From the NCBI GenBank assembly GCA_030673085.1, contig DAOVFE010000021.1, forward strand, positions 1 to 11,634: DNA of 11,634 nucleotides, read 5' to 3'. Positions 1 to 8,825 of this stretch are shown here, piece by piece. The stretch is from Anaerolineales bacterium. GTDB lineage: Bacteria > Chloroflexota > Anaerolineae > Anaerolineales > E44-bin32. Position 1 is the first letter of the stretch, and every line of letters begins with the position of its first letter. Below the pieces are notes generated by a model. It made no database searches, was not told where the DNA came from, and was given only the letters and a program-made list of their open reading frames with translations. A program made the translations under genes and the position numbers.

Positions 1-3
1 AGT

Positions 4-180
4 GAAGAACTCCGCAGCAAGCCAACCATTGCCTAGGCAATTCATCCATAGAGAAACATGAAGCTCTTCTCAAGCAACGTATGCTTCGAAACCTCCAACG
101 CAAAGCTTCGAAATTTGGACTTTGTTTGGTTCCTGTTTCGACATAACGCTTCGTGTTTCTTAGCAGCTGCGGAGTTCTTC
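4..180. repeat. Degenerate fold-back (MITE-like) element
   Basis: The ends are an exact 15-bp inverted repeat, 4-18 (GAAGAACTCCGCAGC) against 166-180. Nested inside are further inverted pairs in register: 52-64 with 148-160 (12 of 13), roughly 78-90 with 135-145, and roughly 94-104 with 119-129. The whole stretch can therefore fold into one long imperfect hairpin. No convincing coding sequence is inside; the open frame starting at 58 has no family features. This architecture is typical of non-autonomous fold-back or MITE elements, but no family can be named. The 88-bp repeat begins three bases after it ends. Confidence 0.55.
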
Positions 181-183
181 CAA

Positions 184-271
184 GGAAAAAGCCATAATGG
201 GGGCGGTAGCTCTCAAACCCGCACTTTCCACTCATCCCCACAGCAAGTTGTTGGGTTTCCTGGCTTTTTCC
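184..271. repeat. 88-bp dispersed hairpin repeat, copy A
   Basis: It is bounded by an exact 11-bp inverted repeat, GGAAAAAGCCA at 184-194 and TGGCTTTTTCC at 261-271, with an inner pair AAACCC (215-220)/GGGTTT (253-258). A second copy of exactly the same length and orientation lies at 6278-6365, with about 67 of 88 positions identical by hand count. The terminal arms are fully conserved and the middle has diverged while keeping inner pairing. Lying just beyond the 3' end of valS, it could also act as a transcript-end structure. A 13-base string at 281-293 (TCTCTTTTTCAAC) recurs at 5394-5406 inside another element. Confidence 0.75.
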
Positions 272-321
272 CATGATTCCTCTCTTTTTCAACACTCTCC
301 CACATATCAGATGCAAATGAT

Positions 322-3000
<2,679 letters not shown>

Positions 3001-3123
3001 ACGCATTCCTCGCATTTAATGTCTTTGTGATAGCAATTTTATAAAAGCCCAATTGCGCTTCCAGGATTACGCCAGTTAGACAAAAACCTAACAAAATCCG
3101 ACTTCACCCCAGGAATAATCACA

Positions 3124-3158
3124 CAAAAATTCTCTTCGTCCTCGAGGACGAAGAGAAT
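3124..3158 (-). terminator. T-box terminator hairpin of valS
   Basis: Positions 3129-3158 are a perfect 30-bp palindrome (ATTCTCTTCGTCCTC and its exact reverse complement). On the minus strand it is followed by TTTTTGTGTG, the uridine tract of an intrinsic terminator. It lies about 8 bases after the T-box motif, so the antiterminator and this hairpin are mutually exclusive in the usual way. About 125 bases separate it from the valS start. Confidence 0.92.
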
Positions 3159-3405
3159 AATTCTCCGCGGTACCACCTCGGTTCACCAATGGATATTGGT
3201 GCACTCGGTTCCCCACGATTATCTGGGGCTCGCTATAACGGGCGACCCGCGCCGTTCTATTCCCCAATAATTGGGTTTCTTCGGCGTTCCAACCGGGCGA
3301 CATTCAGCGTTTGCTTCTGCGGGGGCTTTCAGCTTATAGCCGCTCCTTCTCTATCAGCGCGTCAGCGCCTACTCCTCCCGGCGTCTATCTGATATTCTGT
3401 TTATG
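3124..3405 (-). promoter_or_regulatory. T-box leader of valS
   Basis: Read on the minus strand, positions 3166-3179 give GAGGTGGTACCGCG, a close match to the T-box consensus AGGGUGGNACCGCG with the UGGN bulge intact as UGGU, suited to an ACCA tRNA end. Upstream are a long Stem I region (about 3270-3390), a 7-bp hairpin at 3184-3201 in the Stem III position, and a candidate specifier GUC (complement of 3299-3301, in the context GAAUGUCGCC). A factor-independent terminator follows the T-box. T-box leaders sense uncharged tRNA and allow read-through into the synthetase gene. The GUC assignment is inferred from position and fit with valine, not from a folded structure. Confidence 0.93.
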
Positions 3406-3411
3406 GTGTAA

Positions 3412-3441
3412 ATTATAGCAAAGAAAAAGCTAGCTCGTCAA
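3412..3441 (-). promoter_or_regulatory. Promoter of the valS T-box transcript
   Basis: On the minus strand TTGACG (complement of 3436-3441) is followed after 18 bases by TATAAT (complement of 3412-3417). The transcript should start near 3405, just before the Stem I region. The promoter begins two bases after the stop codon of the upstream gene, so the two genes are transcriptionally separable. Confidence 0.82.
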
Positions 3442-3443
3442 TC

Positions 3444-4391
3444 TTACTCTGCTGTTTTACTTAGCGGCTTCGTCCATTCGTCCGGGAATAGATCCGTTGC
3501 CTGATTCACAAGCTTGACAATATCGGGGTTGAGGTCAAATCTATGCATCCGGAGTGCAAATTGAGCTTCAGGCGTATGCCACTCCACCAGACGTAGAAGA
3601 GCAATGACGCGTGAGCGTTCGTTATCAGCTTCGATTGGCCCATCCTCATTTTTAAAAAAACCCTTTCGCGGGTTATCAAGCACCTCAATAAGCACGGGAA
3701 TTACCGCTGGATGGTCGATTTGAGCCAACTTCTTCACCGATTGATGTGAGATCTCAAGATCAGCCAGTCGTAAGGCTCGAAATCGATGTATTTGGATGGC
3801 AGCCAATAGTGCTACCTCGCCGACAATCTCATCCTGATCATCAACCGCCTGCTCAATTTCGGCTAAGACCTCATCATCCTGAGCGATGCCTGGTCTGTTG
3901 GCAAGCGCAACTACGTCTCGTAGGCGATTCTCAGGACTAGCACAACGCATATCATAGGAAGTGCGAGCCCGTTCAATGAGCCGAGCGGCAGCCGTGGTGG
4001 CTTTTGGTTGAGTAGTCGCACTCCCGAGAATGACAGCGGCTTCTTCAGGCCTGTCTAATAGATATAGGATATGCTTAAGCTCGTCGCGTAATTGGGGATC
4101 GGCCTCTGGCATGAGATCCTCGATATAGCCATGCAAAGCTTCCCTTCTACCTTTCAGAAGTACTTCGCGGGATCGGTTACGCCAGAGATTAATCTCCTCC
4201 GCTTGGCTTTGCTGTTTCTGGTGCAACGCGTTCTGCTTATCCAGAACCTGCTTCCGGGCCTCGCCCTTCAGATCAACTATTTGGTTGCTTAACTCCGCAA
4301 GCTCTTTGCCAGTAGCGGTGAATTCTCTCTGAATCGTACCTGCCTGCCGATTAAGGATTTCTTGCAGCTTTCGCATTACAAGCCCTATCAA
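3444..4391 (-). CDS. Hypothetical protein, coiled-coil N-terminus with HEAT-like helical repeats
   Basis: I do not recognise a named family. The product would be 315 aa, fully soluble, with no signal peptide or membrane segment. The first ~70 residues are a charged heptad-rich coiled coil (many E, K, Q; for example QNALHQKQQSQAEEI). The rest is a run of short amphipathic helices resembling HEAT/armadillo repeats, with HPAVIPVLIEVLDNPRKG as the best example. Start choice: the open frame reaches an ATG at 4430, but AGGAGG (complement of 4398-4403) sits six bases ahead of a TTG at 4389-4391, the best-placed start; an ATG at 4376 is also possible. It lies upstream of valS in the same direction but valS has its own promoter. 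A scaffold or protein-binding role is plausible from the architecture only. Confidence 0.75.
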   Translation of the reverse strand: MIGLVMRKLQEILNRQAGTIQREFTATGKELAELSNQIVDLKGEARKQVLDKQNALHQKQQSQAEEINLWRNRSREVLLKGRREALHGYIEDLMPEADPQLRDELKHILYLLDRPEEAAVILGSATTQPKATTAAARLIERARTSYDMRCASPENRLRDVVALANRPGIAQDDEVLAEIEQAVDDQDEIVGEVALLAAIQIHRFRALRLADLEISHQSVKKLAQIDHPAVIPVLIEVLDNPRKGFFKNEDGPIEADNERSRVIALLRLVEWHTPEAQFALRMHRFDLNPDIVKLVNQATDLFPDEWTKPLSKTAE

Positions 4392-4405
4392 AAGATGCCT
4401 CCTAC

Positions 4406-4431
4406 CTTGCCCCATAATATTTATGGGCAAG
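4406..4431. promoter_or_regulatory. Inverted repeat upstream of the coiled-coil gene
   Basis: CTTGCCCCATA (4406-4416) and TATGGGCAAG (4422-4431) form a 10-bp inverted repeat with one bulged C and a 5-base loop. It lies immediately upstream of the Shine-Dalgarno of the minus-strand gene ending at 3444. It could be an operator or an mRNA leader hairpin. A weak promoter-like pair (TTGGCA and TATAAG, complement of 4463-4468 and 4442-4447, spacing only 15) lies upstream. Confidence 0.4.
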
Positions 4432-4555
4432 AAACGGATTTCTTATATGCCGTCTAAGGCATTGCCAATGGAAGCCAGGATATTGTATGTAAATATGCAA
4501 GTACTTGTCCGTAAACCCCTCAGAAATATGTTATAAATCTCTAAAACCAGTATAA

Positions 4556-4590
4556 GTGACTACTCCTCACGTTTAAAGGCGGAGGCTTCT
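4556..4590 (-). repeat. Right-end hairpin of the tnpB element
   Basis: On the minus strand GAAGCCTCCGCC-TTTAAACG-TGAGGAG then TAGTCAC follows the pattern of IS200/IS605 right ends, where a GC-rich hairpin closes shortly before the cleavage site. The outer stem CCTC (4565-4568)/GAGG (4582-4585) is intact; the inner pairing CGCC/GGCG has decayed to CGCC/AACG. The right end of these elements also specifies the 3' part of the TnpB guide RNA. The family pattern is from memory and should be checked by alignment. Confidence 0.55.
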
Positions 4591-4595
4591 ACAGA

Positions 4596-5164
4596 TTAGA
4601 ACCAATGCGCTGCAGTCCCAGTGCAAGATGGCAGTAACGGTTGCCCCGGCTCAAGTTCGCAAGAAAAACAGGCATACCAATTATGCATCCAATCACGACG
4701 CAAAGTCAACGTCTTGATGGTGCCTTCTATTGGCCGATGCAACTTTATTCGGGCATTGCTAATCCTAGAGGCATATTCTTGATTATCCAACAACTTAAAA
4801 CCACTTTTCAGATATGTAAAACTATCATATCAACCTTATCCTCGAAATCGAGGATAGTCAGGATTTTTGCCTTTCTTCACTCGACGAAAGAACGCCTGAA
4901 AGACAAGATTAATCCTTACGCACACATTTTGAAGGACTTGAGAATGAACTTATTTGATCTCCGGATGCTCAATCTTGTTCTCCCGGAGCATATCGATAGC
5001 AGCATAGTGAGAGATAGACTGCTGTTCTTTTTCCCAGGCGTCTTTTCAAATTGTTAGATTCTCTTTATACGCTTGGCGGCACAATTCAAGTGCTCGTGTG
5101 AACCTGGTTCGCTGAGATTTAGTTGGATTAAGACGATTTATATAAGGCTTTCTTATATTGTCAT
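4596..5164 (-). pseudogene. tnpB: tnpB (IS200/IS605 OrfB) N-terminal half, broken
   Basis: TnpB is the RNA-guided nuclease of IS200/IS605 elements. Reading one minus-strand frame from about 5150 to 4596 gives a continuous TnpB N-terminal match: NRLNPTKSQ, RALELCRQAYKE, KDAWEKEQ, HSQVLQNV, FQAFFRRVKKGKNPDYPRFRG, YDSFTYLKSGFKL, IKLHRPIEGTIKTL and WYACFSCELEP. In-frame stops at 5046-5048, 4950-4952, 4836-4838 and 4830-4832 break it; the last two fall where the family has K and R (RFRGKGRYDSF-like). The plausible ATG at 5164 is in another frame from the body. After PLLPS the match ends: the RuvC catalytic residues and the zinc finger are absent. The gene is dead. The plus-strand open frame at 4641-5057 is its shadow. 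Confidence 0.9.
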
Positions 5165-5167
5165 TCT

Positions 5168-5185
5168 ACATTATTTGTGTAATGT
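5168..5185 (-). repeat. Possible left-end hairpin of the tnpB element
   Basis: ACATTA and TAATGT form a perfect 6-bp stem around a 6-base loop, a few bases upstream of the decayed tnpB start. IS200/IS605 ends carry subterminal hairpins for TnpA recognition, so position and size fit. AT-rich short stems also arise by chance. Confidence 0.3.
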
Positions 5186-5290
5186 CTACAAATCACAGAA
5201 AAGAATGCTTTATACCCCCGTATCTAAAGAAATGGGTTTTACAGCGCCAATGATTAAGTTCATTTCTCTATCAAATTAATAATTCTCAGC

Positions 5291-5413
5291 CCAGAGGATG
5301 TTGAAAAACATATTTGCCCATAAAAGAATGTGGTATATATGGGGTGGAAGCTGAGCTTCCACCCCATATATACCGCCCCTTAGGCAAGTGGTTTCTCTTT
5401 TTCAACCCCCTCT
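5291..5413. repeat. MITE-like element with a perfect inner palindrome
   Basis: Terminal inverted repeats pair 5293-5308 (AGAGGATGTTGAAAAA) with 5398-5413 at 14 of 16 positions; TTGCCCA (5314-5320) pairs with TAGGCAA (5381-5387). In the centre, 5332-5352 and 5354-5374 are perfect 21-base arms around a single G. The whole 120-bp stretch folds into one hairpin. It has no credible coding function. It lies between the tnpB relic and the promoter of the downstream gene. Confidence 0.75.
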
Positions 5414-5443
5414 ACCCTATGTTATTGCTCTTTCCCCAAGAAG

Positions 5444-5551
5444 CAGATGGGATGTTGAAAACACATATCTGTAATAATTTTTGCAAACATAGCATAGAAT
5501 CTTCACTCCCACTCCATATCTACTATCTTGTTGGCAAATGCTCCTTTCTTT
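5444..5551. repeat. Degenerate tandem copy of the preceding MITE-like element
   Basis: The start (GGATGTTGAAAA then CACATATCTG) matches the start of the element at 5291. Later segments CTTCACTCCCACTCCATATC, GGCAAATG and CTTTCTTTT follow the order of the first copy's CTTCCACCCCATATA, GGCAAGTG and TTTCTCTTTTT. The left arm of the central palindrome is not preserved, so the strong hairpin is lost. The match was made by eye. Confidence 0.5.
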
Positions 5552-5572
5552 TATGCACATCAGGAAATTAAA

Positions 5573-5601
5573 TTGACATATTTATGTCCACAGGCTAGAA
5601 T
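5573..5601 (+). promoter_or_regulatory. Consensus promoter of the DUF4332-like gene
   Basis: TTGACA (5573-5578) is separated by exactly 17 bases from TAGAAT (5596-5601), a near-perfect housekeeping sigma promoter. Transcription should start near 5608, giving a short leader of about 29 bases. Confidence 0.8.
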
Positions 5602-5636
5602 GCTCGAAAGATCATTTGCAAAAGAAAGAAGAAGAA

Positions 5637-6041
5637 ATGCCCCGCCTTACCGACATCAAGGGAATGGATCCTGTCCTCGCAGAGAAATTGGAGGAAGTAG
5701 GCATCAAAACAATTGAACGTCTATTGCAAATTGCCGGATATAGAAATAGTCGAGAAGATTTAGCCGACGCAATCGGTATTTCCACAGAGTGCCTTCATAA
5801 ATGGGTCCTTATGGCTGACCTTATGCGCATAAAAGGTATCGGCGATGAATATTGCGACCTTCTCAAAGAAGTTGGCGTAGAGATGCTAGAGGAGCTTCGA
5901 ACCCGGCAGGCTAATACTCTATATCAAGCTATGATCCAACTAAACGCACAGAAGCGATTAGTCCGGAGGCTGCCCTCACTCAATGATGTCAGCTACTGGA
6001 TTGACGAAGCCAATGATCTAGATCCATTAGTGACCTACTAG
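5637..6041 (+). CDS. DUF4332-like helix-hairpin-helix protein
   Basis: A small 134-aa soluble protein with two helix-hairpin-helix-type motifs: DIKGMDPVLAEKLEEVGI (about 6-23) and RIKGIGDEYCDLLKEVGV (about 64-81), each with the hGhG-like hairpin. The C-terminus has PSLNDVSYWIDEANDLDPLVTY, which fits the DUF4332 architecture. Such motifs usually bind DNA without sequence preference; the specific role is unknown. The frame is open to a TTG at 5616, but the ATG at 5637 is preferred because it follows the purine-rich AAGAAAGAAGAAGA and starts at the family-like PRLTDIKG. It is monocistronic with its own strong promoter and is flanked on both sides by mobile debris, though the gene itself is intact. 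Confidence 0.82.
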   Translation: MPRLTDIKGMDPVLAEKLEEVGIKTIERLLQIAGYRNSREDLADAIGISTECLHKWVLMADLMRIKGIGDEYCDLLKEVGVEMLEELRTRQANTLYQAMIQLNAQKRLVRRLPSLNDVSYWIDEANDLDPLVTY

Positions 6042-6117
6042 GCTGCGCCTTCATAATTGAAACTATCATTGTGTCTATCGCCACACACATCATTGGCTCT
6101 TCCTCAGCAGTGAAGAA

Positions 6118-6267
6118 GGGGCTGTCTAAAAAGTCGTAAATCGCGATTCTCATCCCCACTAATGAGCCAGATTATGTTAAAAACTAGCCTAAACTCCCCG
6201 CTTCGCGACATATCTACTCAGTGCAATTGGGCCAGCTCCCCACCAACCTGACTTTTGGGACAGCCCC
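6118..6267. mobile_element. 150-bp MITE with GGGGCTGTC ends
   Basis: Left end GGGGCTGTCTAAAAAGT (6118-6134) and right end 6251-6267 are inverted repeats matching at 15 of 17 positions. Ends of the form GGGGCTGTCCCAAAAGT are common on several transposase families (IS1182-like among them), so this is probably a non-autonomous derivative. The inside carries no open frame of note. The pairing may extend outward through GAAG and CTTC flanks. No clear target duplication is seen. Confidence 0.72.
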
Positions 6268-6277
6268 CATCTTCTAA

Positions 6278-6365
6278 GGAAAAAGCCAATAGGGGGGCTG
6301 CTGCCCCCAAACCCCCGCTTGCCATTCATCCACGCAGCAAGCTACGGGGAATTCTGGCTTTTTCC
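6278..6365. repeat. 88-bp dispersed hairpin repeat, copy B
   Basis: Same length and orientation as the copy at 184-271, with identical 11-bp ends (6278-6288 and 6355-6365) and an inner stem GCTTGC/GCAAGC supported by CCCC/GGGG. Matching continues a few bases outside on both sides (TCTTCTAA before, CAT after). It starts 11 bases after the MITE at 6118-6267. From 6366 to 6604 I see only AT-rich spacer without a confident promoter or RNA. Confidence 0.75.
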
Positions 6366-6604
6366 CATAAAGGGTTTTCCATTTTTCCGCCTATTGTCCA
6401 TCTGGCAATTGCATCCCGGATATCCCCATCTACCAGATAAAAGATCTCTCAAGACCAAAAACCCTAGATACATGCAACATGAATTCTAAATGCCTATTAA
6501 ACCAGCGCTCGCCGCGCCGACCGGTCTAAAATAGGATAAAATTAGAAATTAGTGTTTCACACCGGTTCATATTCCATATCACGATTCTTAACGAGGAAAA
6601 GCTC

Positions 6605-7588
6605 ATGATTCTTGCGGGTGACATTGGAGCGACGAAAACCCATTTGGCGATCTTCTCTACCGACCGTGGGCCGTTATCCCCGATAACGGAGGCATCTTTC
6701 CCCAGCAGCCAATTTGCAGACCTAGAGCAAATGGTTTCCGAATTTTTAGCACAAGTCAAACTTACAGTTGACCGCGCTAGCTTTGGCGTGGCAGGCCCAG
6801 TAGTCGACGGTAAGGCTCAAATTACTAACCTCGCCTGGTCTTTATCCGAAGATCATTTAGCTGAATCTCTTAATCTAGTCTCGGTGAAATTAATAAACGA
6901 CCTAGTTGCAACTGCCAGCGCCGTTCCCCTTCTTAGGCCCGACGATCTGCTGATATTAAATAAGGGTCAAGCCATTCCGAAAGGTACAATTGGCGTCCTG
7001 GCGCCGGGGACAGGCCTTGGTCAAGCCTTTCTTGTATGGGACGGCAAAGCCTATCAAGCCTATCCATCTGAAGGCGGCCATACCGATTTTGGACCGACGA
7101 GCAATCTCGAAATTCAATTGCTTCAATATCTTTGGAGGACCTATGATCACGTGAGTTATGAGCGAATCTGCTCTGGGATAGGTATTCCCAATATCTACTC
7201 TTTCCTCAAGGATTCCAGCATTGCCGAGGAGCCCGAATGGTTCCGGGAGCAATTGGCCGCAGCCGATGACCCAACGCCAATCATCGTAAATAACGCCCTT
7301 GACCCGCAAAGGGCCTGCGCTCTATCCAGTAAGACTCTCCAATTATTCGTATCCATCTTGGGGGCAGAGGCCAGCAATCTGGCCCTCAAAGTCCTGGCCA
7401 CCGGTGGAATCTATCTCGGGGGCGGTATACCACCGCGCATCCTACCCGCTCTAAAACAAGACCAGTTTCTGAAATCCTTCCTTAGAAAGGGTCGTTTCGA
7501 ATCTTTACTGCAAAAGGTGCCAGTTCAAGTTATTCTCAACCCAAATGCGGCCATAATAGGTGCTGCCTATTATGGGCTTATATCTTAA
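6605..7588 (+). CDS. glk: Glucokinase (Glk family)
   Basis: Cytoplasmic ATP-dependent phosphorylation of glucose to glucose 6-phosphate, the entry to glycolysis. The 327-aa product has the Glk (PF02685-type) layout: phosphate-1 loop AGDIGATKTHLAIF (4-17), GVAGPV (61-66) then TNLAWSLS, the catalytic aspartate in LINDLVA (about D99), adenosine-binding LAPGTGLGQAFLV (132-144), and SEGGHTDFGP (155-164), which contacts sugar in characterised members. It ends with LATGGIYLGGGIPPRILP and a final NPNAAIIGAAYYGL. It lacks the ROK-family cysteine cluster. The ATG at 6605 follows GAGGA by seven bases. The gene stands alone: 563 bp of spacer upstream and 108 bp before ruvB, with no clear promoter that I can defend. 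Confidence 0.93.
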   Translation: MILAGDIGATKTHLAIFSTDRGPLSPITEASFPSSQFADLEQMVSEFLAQVKLTVDRASFGVAGPVVDGKAQITNLAWSLSEDHLAESLNLVSVKLINDLVATASAVPLLRPDDLLILNKGQAIPKGTIGVLAPGTGLGQAFLVWDGKAYQAYPSEGGHTDFGPTSNLEIQLLQYLWRTYDHVSYERICSGIGIPNIYSFLKDSSIAEEPEWFREQLAAADDPTPIIVNNALDPQRACALSSKTLQLFVSILGAEASNLALKVLATGGIYLGGGIPPRILPALKQDQFLKSFLRKGRFESLLQKVPVQVILNPNAAIIGAAYYGLIS

Positions 7589-7661
7589 CCCTATGAATCT
7601 AATCTTCGGCTCATTCTGCTATGCATTGCGATTTTTAGTGAAGATCAACATGAAACCTTAT

Positions 7662-7689
7662 TTCATACCATCAGACATTCCGGTATAAT
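7662..7689 (+). promoter_or_regulatory. Promoter of ruvB, implying a leaderless mRNA
   Basis: A perfect TATAAT lies at 7684-7689, 16 bases after TTCATA (7662-7667). Only seven bases separate the -10 box from the ruvB ATG at 7697, so transcription should start at or within a base of the start codon. No Shine-Dalgarno is present in that gap, consistent with leaderless translation. Confidence 0.65.
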
Positions 7690-7696
7690 CCATTGC

Positions 7697-8728
7697 ATGG
7701 CGAATAAGAAAGAACGGATTCTATCGCCGCAGCACCGGCCGGATGATCTCCGAGAGAATACAATCCGTCCGCGCTGGCTGTCGGAAATGATTGGTCAGAA
7801 TCGGGTAAAAGAAAACCTATCGATTCTGATTGATGCCGCCAAGGGACGCAACGAGCCACTCGACCACGTTCTGTTTTATGGCCCCCCCGGCTTGGGAAAG
7901 ACCACTTTAGCTCACATTCTAGCTAATGAAATGAACGTCAGCCTAAAGGTGACCGCCGGACCGGCGATTGAACGCACCGGAGATCTGGCGGCTATCCTGA
8001 CCAATCTTAAAGCGGGAGACATCCTATTTATTGATGAGATTCATCGCCTTGGCCGAGCGGTTGAGGAGATACTTTATCCGGCGATGGAAGATTTCGCACT
8101 TGATATAACCCTTGGCAAAGGCCCTGGCGCTCGCTCTGTTCGCCTGAAGCTTCCTCACTTCACACTCGCCGGTGCGACAACCCGACTTGCGCTGGTTACA
8201 TCGCCGCTGCGGGCACGCTTTGGCGCTTTATACCACTTAGACTTTTATGATCTGGACGCCATGAAGGCCATTGTGGTCAGAGCCGCCAAGGTACTGGATA
8301 TTGAAATCGATAAAGACGGAGTCGATGAAATTGCCTGCCGCTCGCGGGGGACACCCCGCGTTTCCCTGCGAATCCTACGACGCGTACGTGATTTCGCTGA
8401 AGTACGCGCCAATGGGCACATCACCCGTGCAGTCGCATCCAATGCGCTGGAATTACTCGATATCGATGAACTCGGGCTAGATGACGCAGATCGTCAGGTC
8501 TTGCGTACAATCATCCAAAAATTCTCCGGCGGCCCGGTAGGTCTGCAAACTATCGCTGCTTCGATAAGCGAAGAACCGGATACAATCATGGATGTAGTCG
8601 AACCCTACCTGCTCCAATTGGGATTCATCAAACGCACATCGCAAGGCCGTGTCGCTATGCCGCAAGCCTACAAACACCTCGGCATCCCGCTCACGAAAGA
8701 CAATCAGCCACGTCTTCCAGAGCTCTAA
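7697..8728 (+). CDS. ruvB: Holliday junction branch migration ATPase RuvB
   Basis: Hexameric AAA+ motor that drives branch migration with RuvA at Holliday junctions during recombinational repair. The 343-aa length is typical. Visible motifs: RPRWLSEMIGQ (24-34), Walker A GPPGLGKT (62-69), Walker B FIDEIH (111-116), sensor 1 GATTR (159-163), an arginine finger in SPLRARFG (169-176), sensor 2 region RGTPRVSLRILRRVRD (217-232) and the winged-helix end with GGPVGLQTIA (278-287) and EEPDTI. In most RuvB the sensor-2 stretch reads RIANRLLRR; here it is RVSLRILRR. The ATG at 7697 is the only credible start, since the next Met is inside the conserved fold. ruvA and ruvC are not in the window. queA follows after 97 bases. 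Confidence 0.97.
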   Translation: MANKKERILSPQHRPDDLRENTIRPRWLSEMIGQNRVKENLSILIDAAKGRNEPLDHVLFYGPPGLGKTTLAHILANEMNVSLKVTAGPAIERTGDLAAILTNLKAGDILFIDEIHRLGRAVEEILYPAMEDFALDITLGKGPGARSVRLKLPHFTLAGATTRLALVTSPLRARFGALYHLDFYDLDAMKAIVVRAAKVLDIEIDKDGVDEIACRSRGTPRVSLRILRRVRDFAEVRANGHITRAVASNALELLDIDELGLDDADRQVLRTIIQKFSGGPVGLQTIAASISEEPDTIMDVVEPYLLQLGFIKRTSQGRVAMPQAYKHLGIPLTKDNQPRLPEL

Positions 8729-8825
8729 TTGACTGCCAGCGATGCATTAACATACATACATCGACGCGCCTTCAATTATTTGCTACGCACCTACCAATAG
8801 CCTTCCTGCATGGAATGAATAGCTG

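Larger units (their letters stand above)
4556..5185 (-). mobile_element. Decayed, internally deleted IS200/IS605-type tnpB element
   Basis: The element comprises a tnpB relic, a right-end hairpin at 4565-4585 and a small hairpin ahead of the gene at 5168-5185 that may mark the left end. No tnpA is present, so it was either a tnpB-only element or depended on another copy for movement. The C-terminal half of tnpB is missing: sequence passes directly from the N-terminal half into what looks like the right-end/guide-RNA region. The true left boundary cannot be fixed from one copy. Confidence 0.75.

Noticed and set aside
58..276. 72-aa open frame on the plus strand
   Set aside because: It runs through the fold-back element and the 88-bp repeat, has no Shine-Dalgarno and no family-like features.
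3088..3303. 71-aa minus-strand open frame upstream of valS
   Set aside because: It lies wholly within the T-box leader and its terminator.
4563..4595. VEASAFKREE-stop as a genuine TnpB C-terminus
   Set aside because: The same bases form the right-end hairpin pattern and follow an in-frame stop, so a non-coding end is the simpler reading, although overlap cannot be excluded.
4641..5057. 138-aa open frame on the plus strand
   Set aside because: It is antisense to the readable tnpB relic on the minus strand, which explains the sequence far better.
5314..5571. 85-aa open frame with internally similar halves
   Set aside because: The similarity (HIYRPLGKW versus HIYYLVGKC) comes from the tandem MITE copies; the frame starts inside a repeat and lacks a ribosome site.
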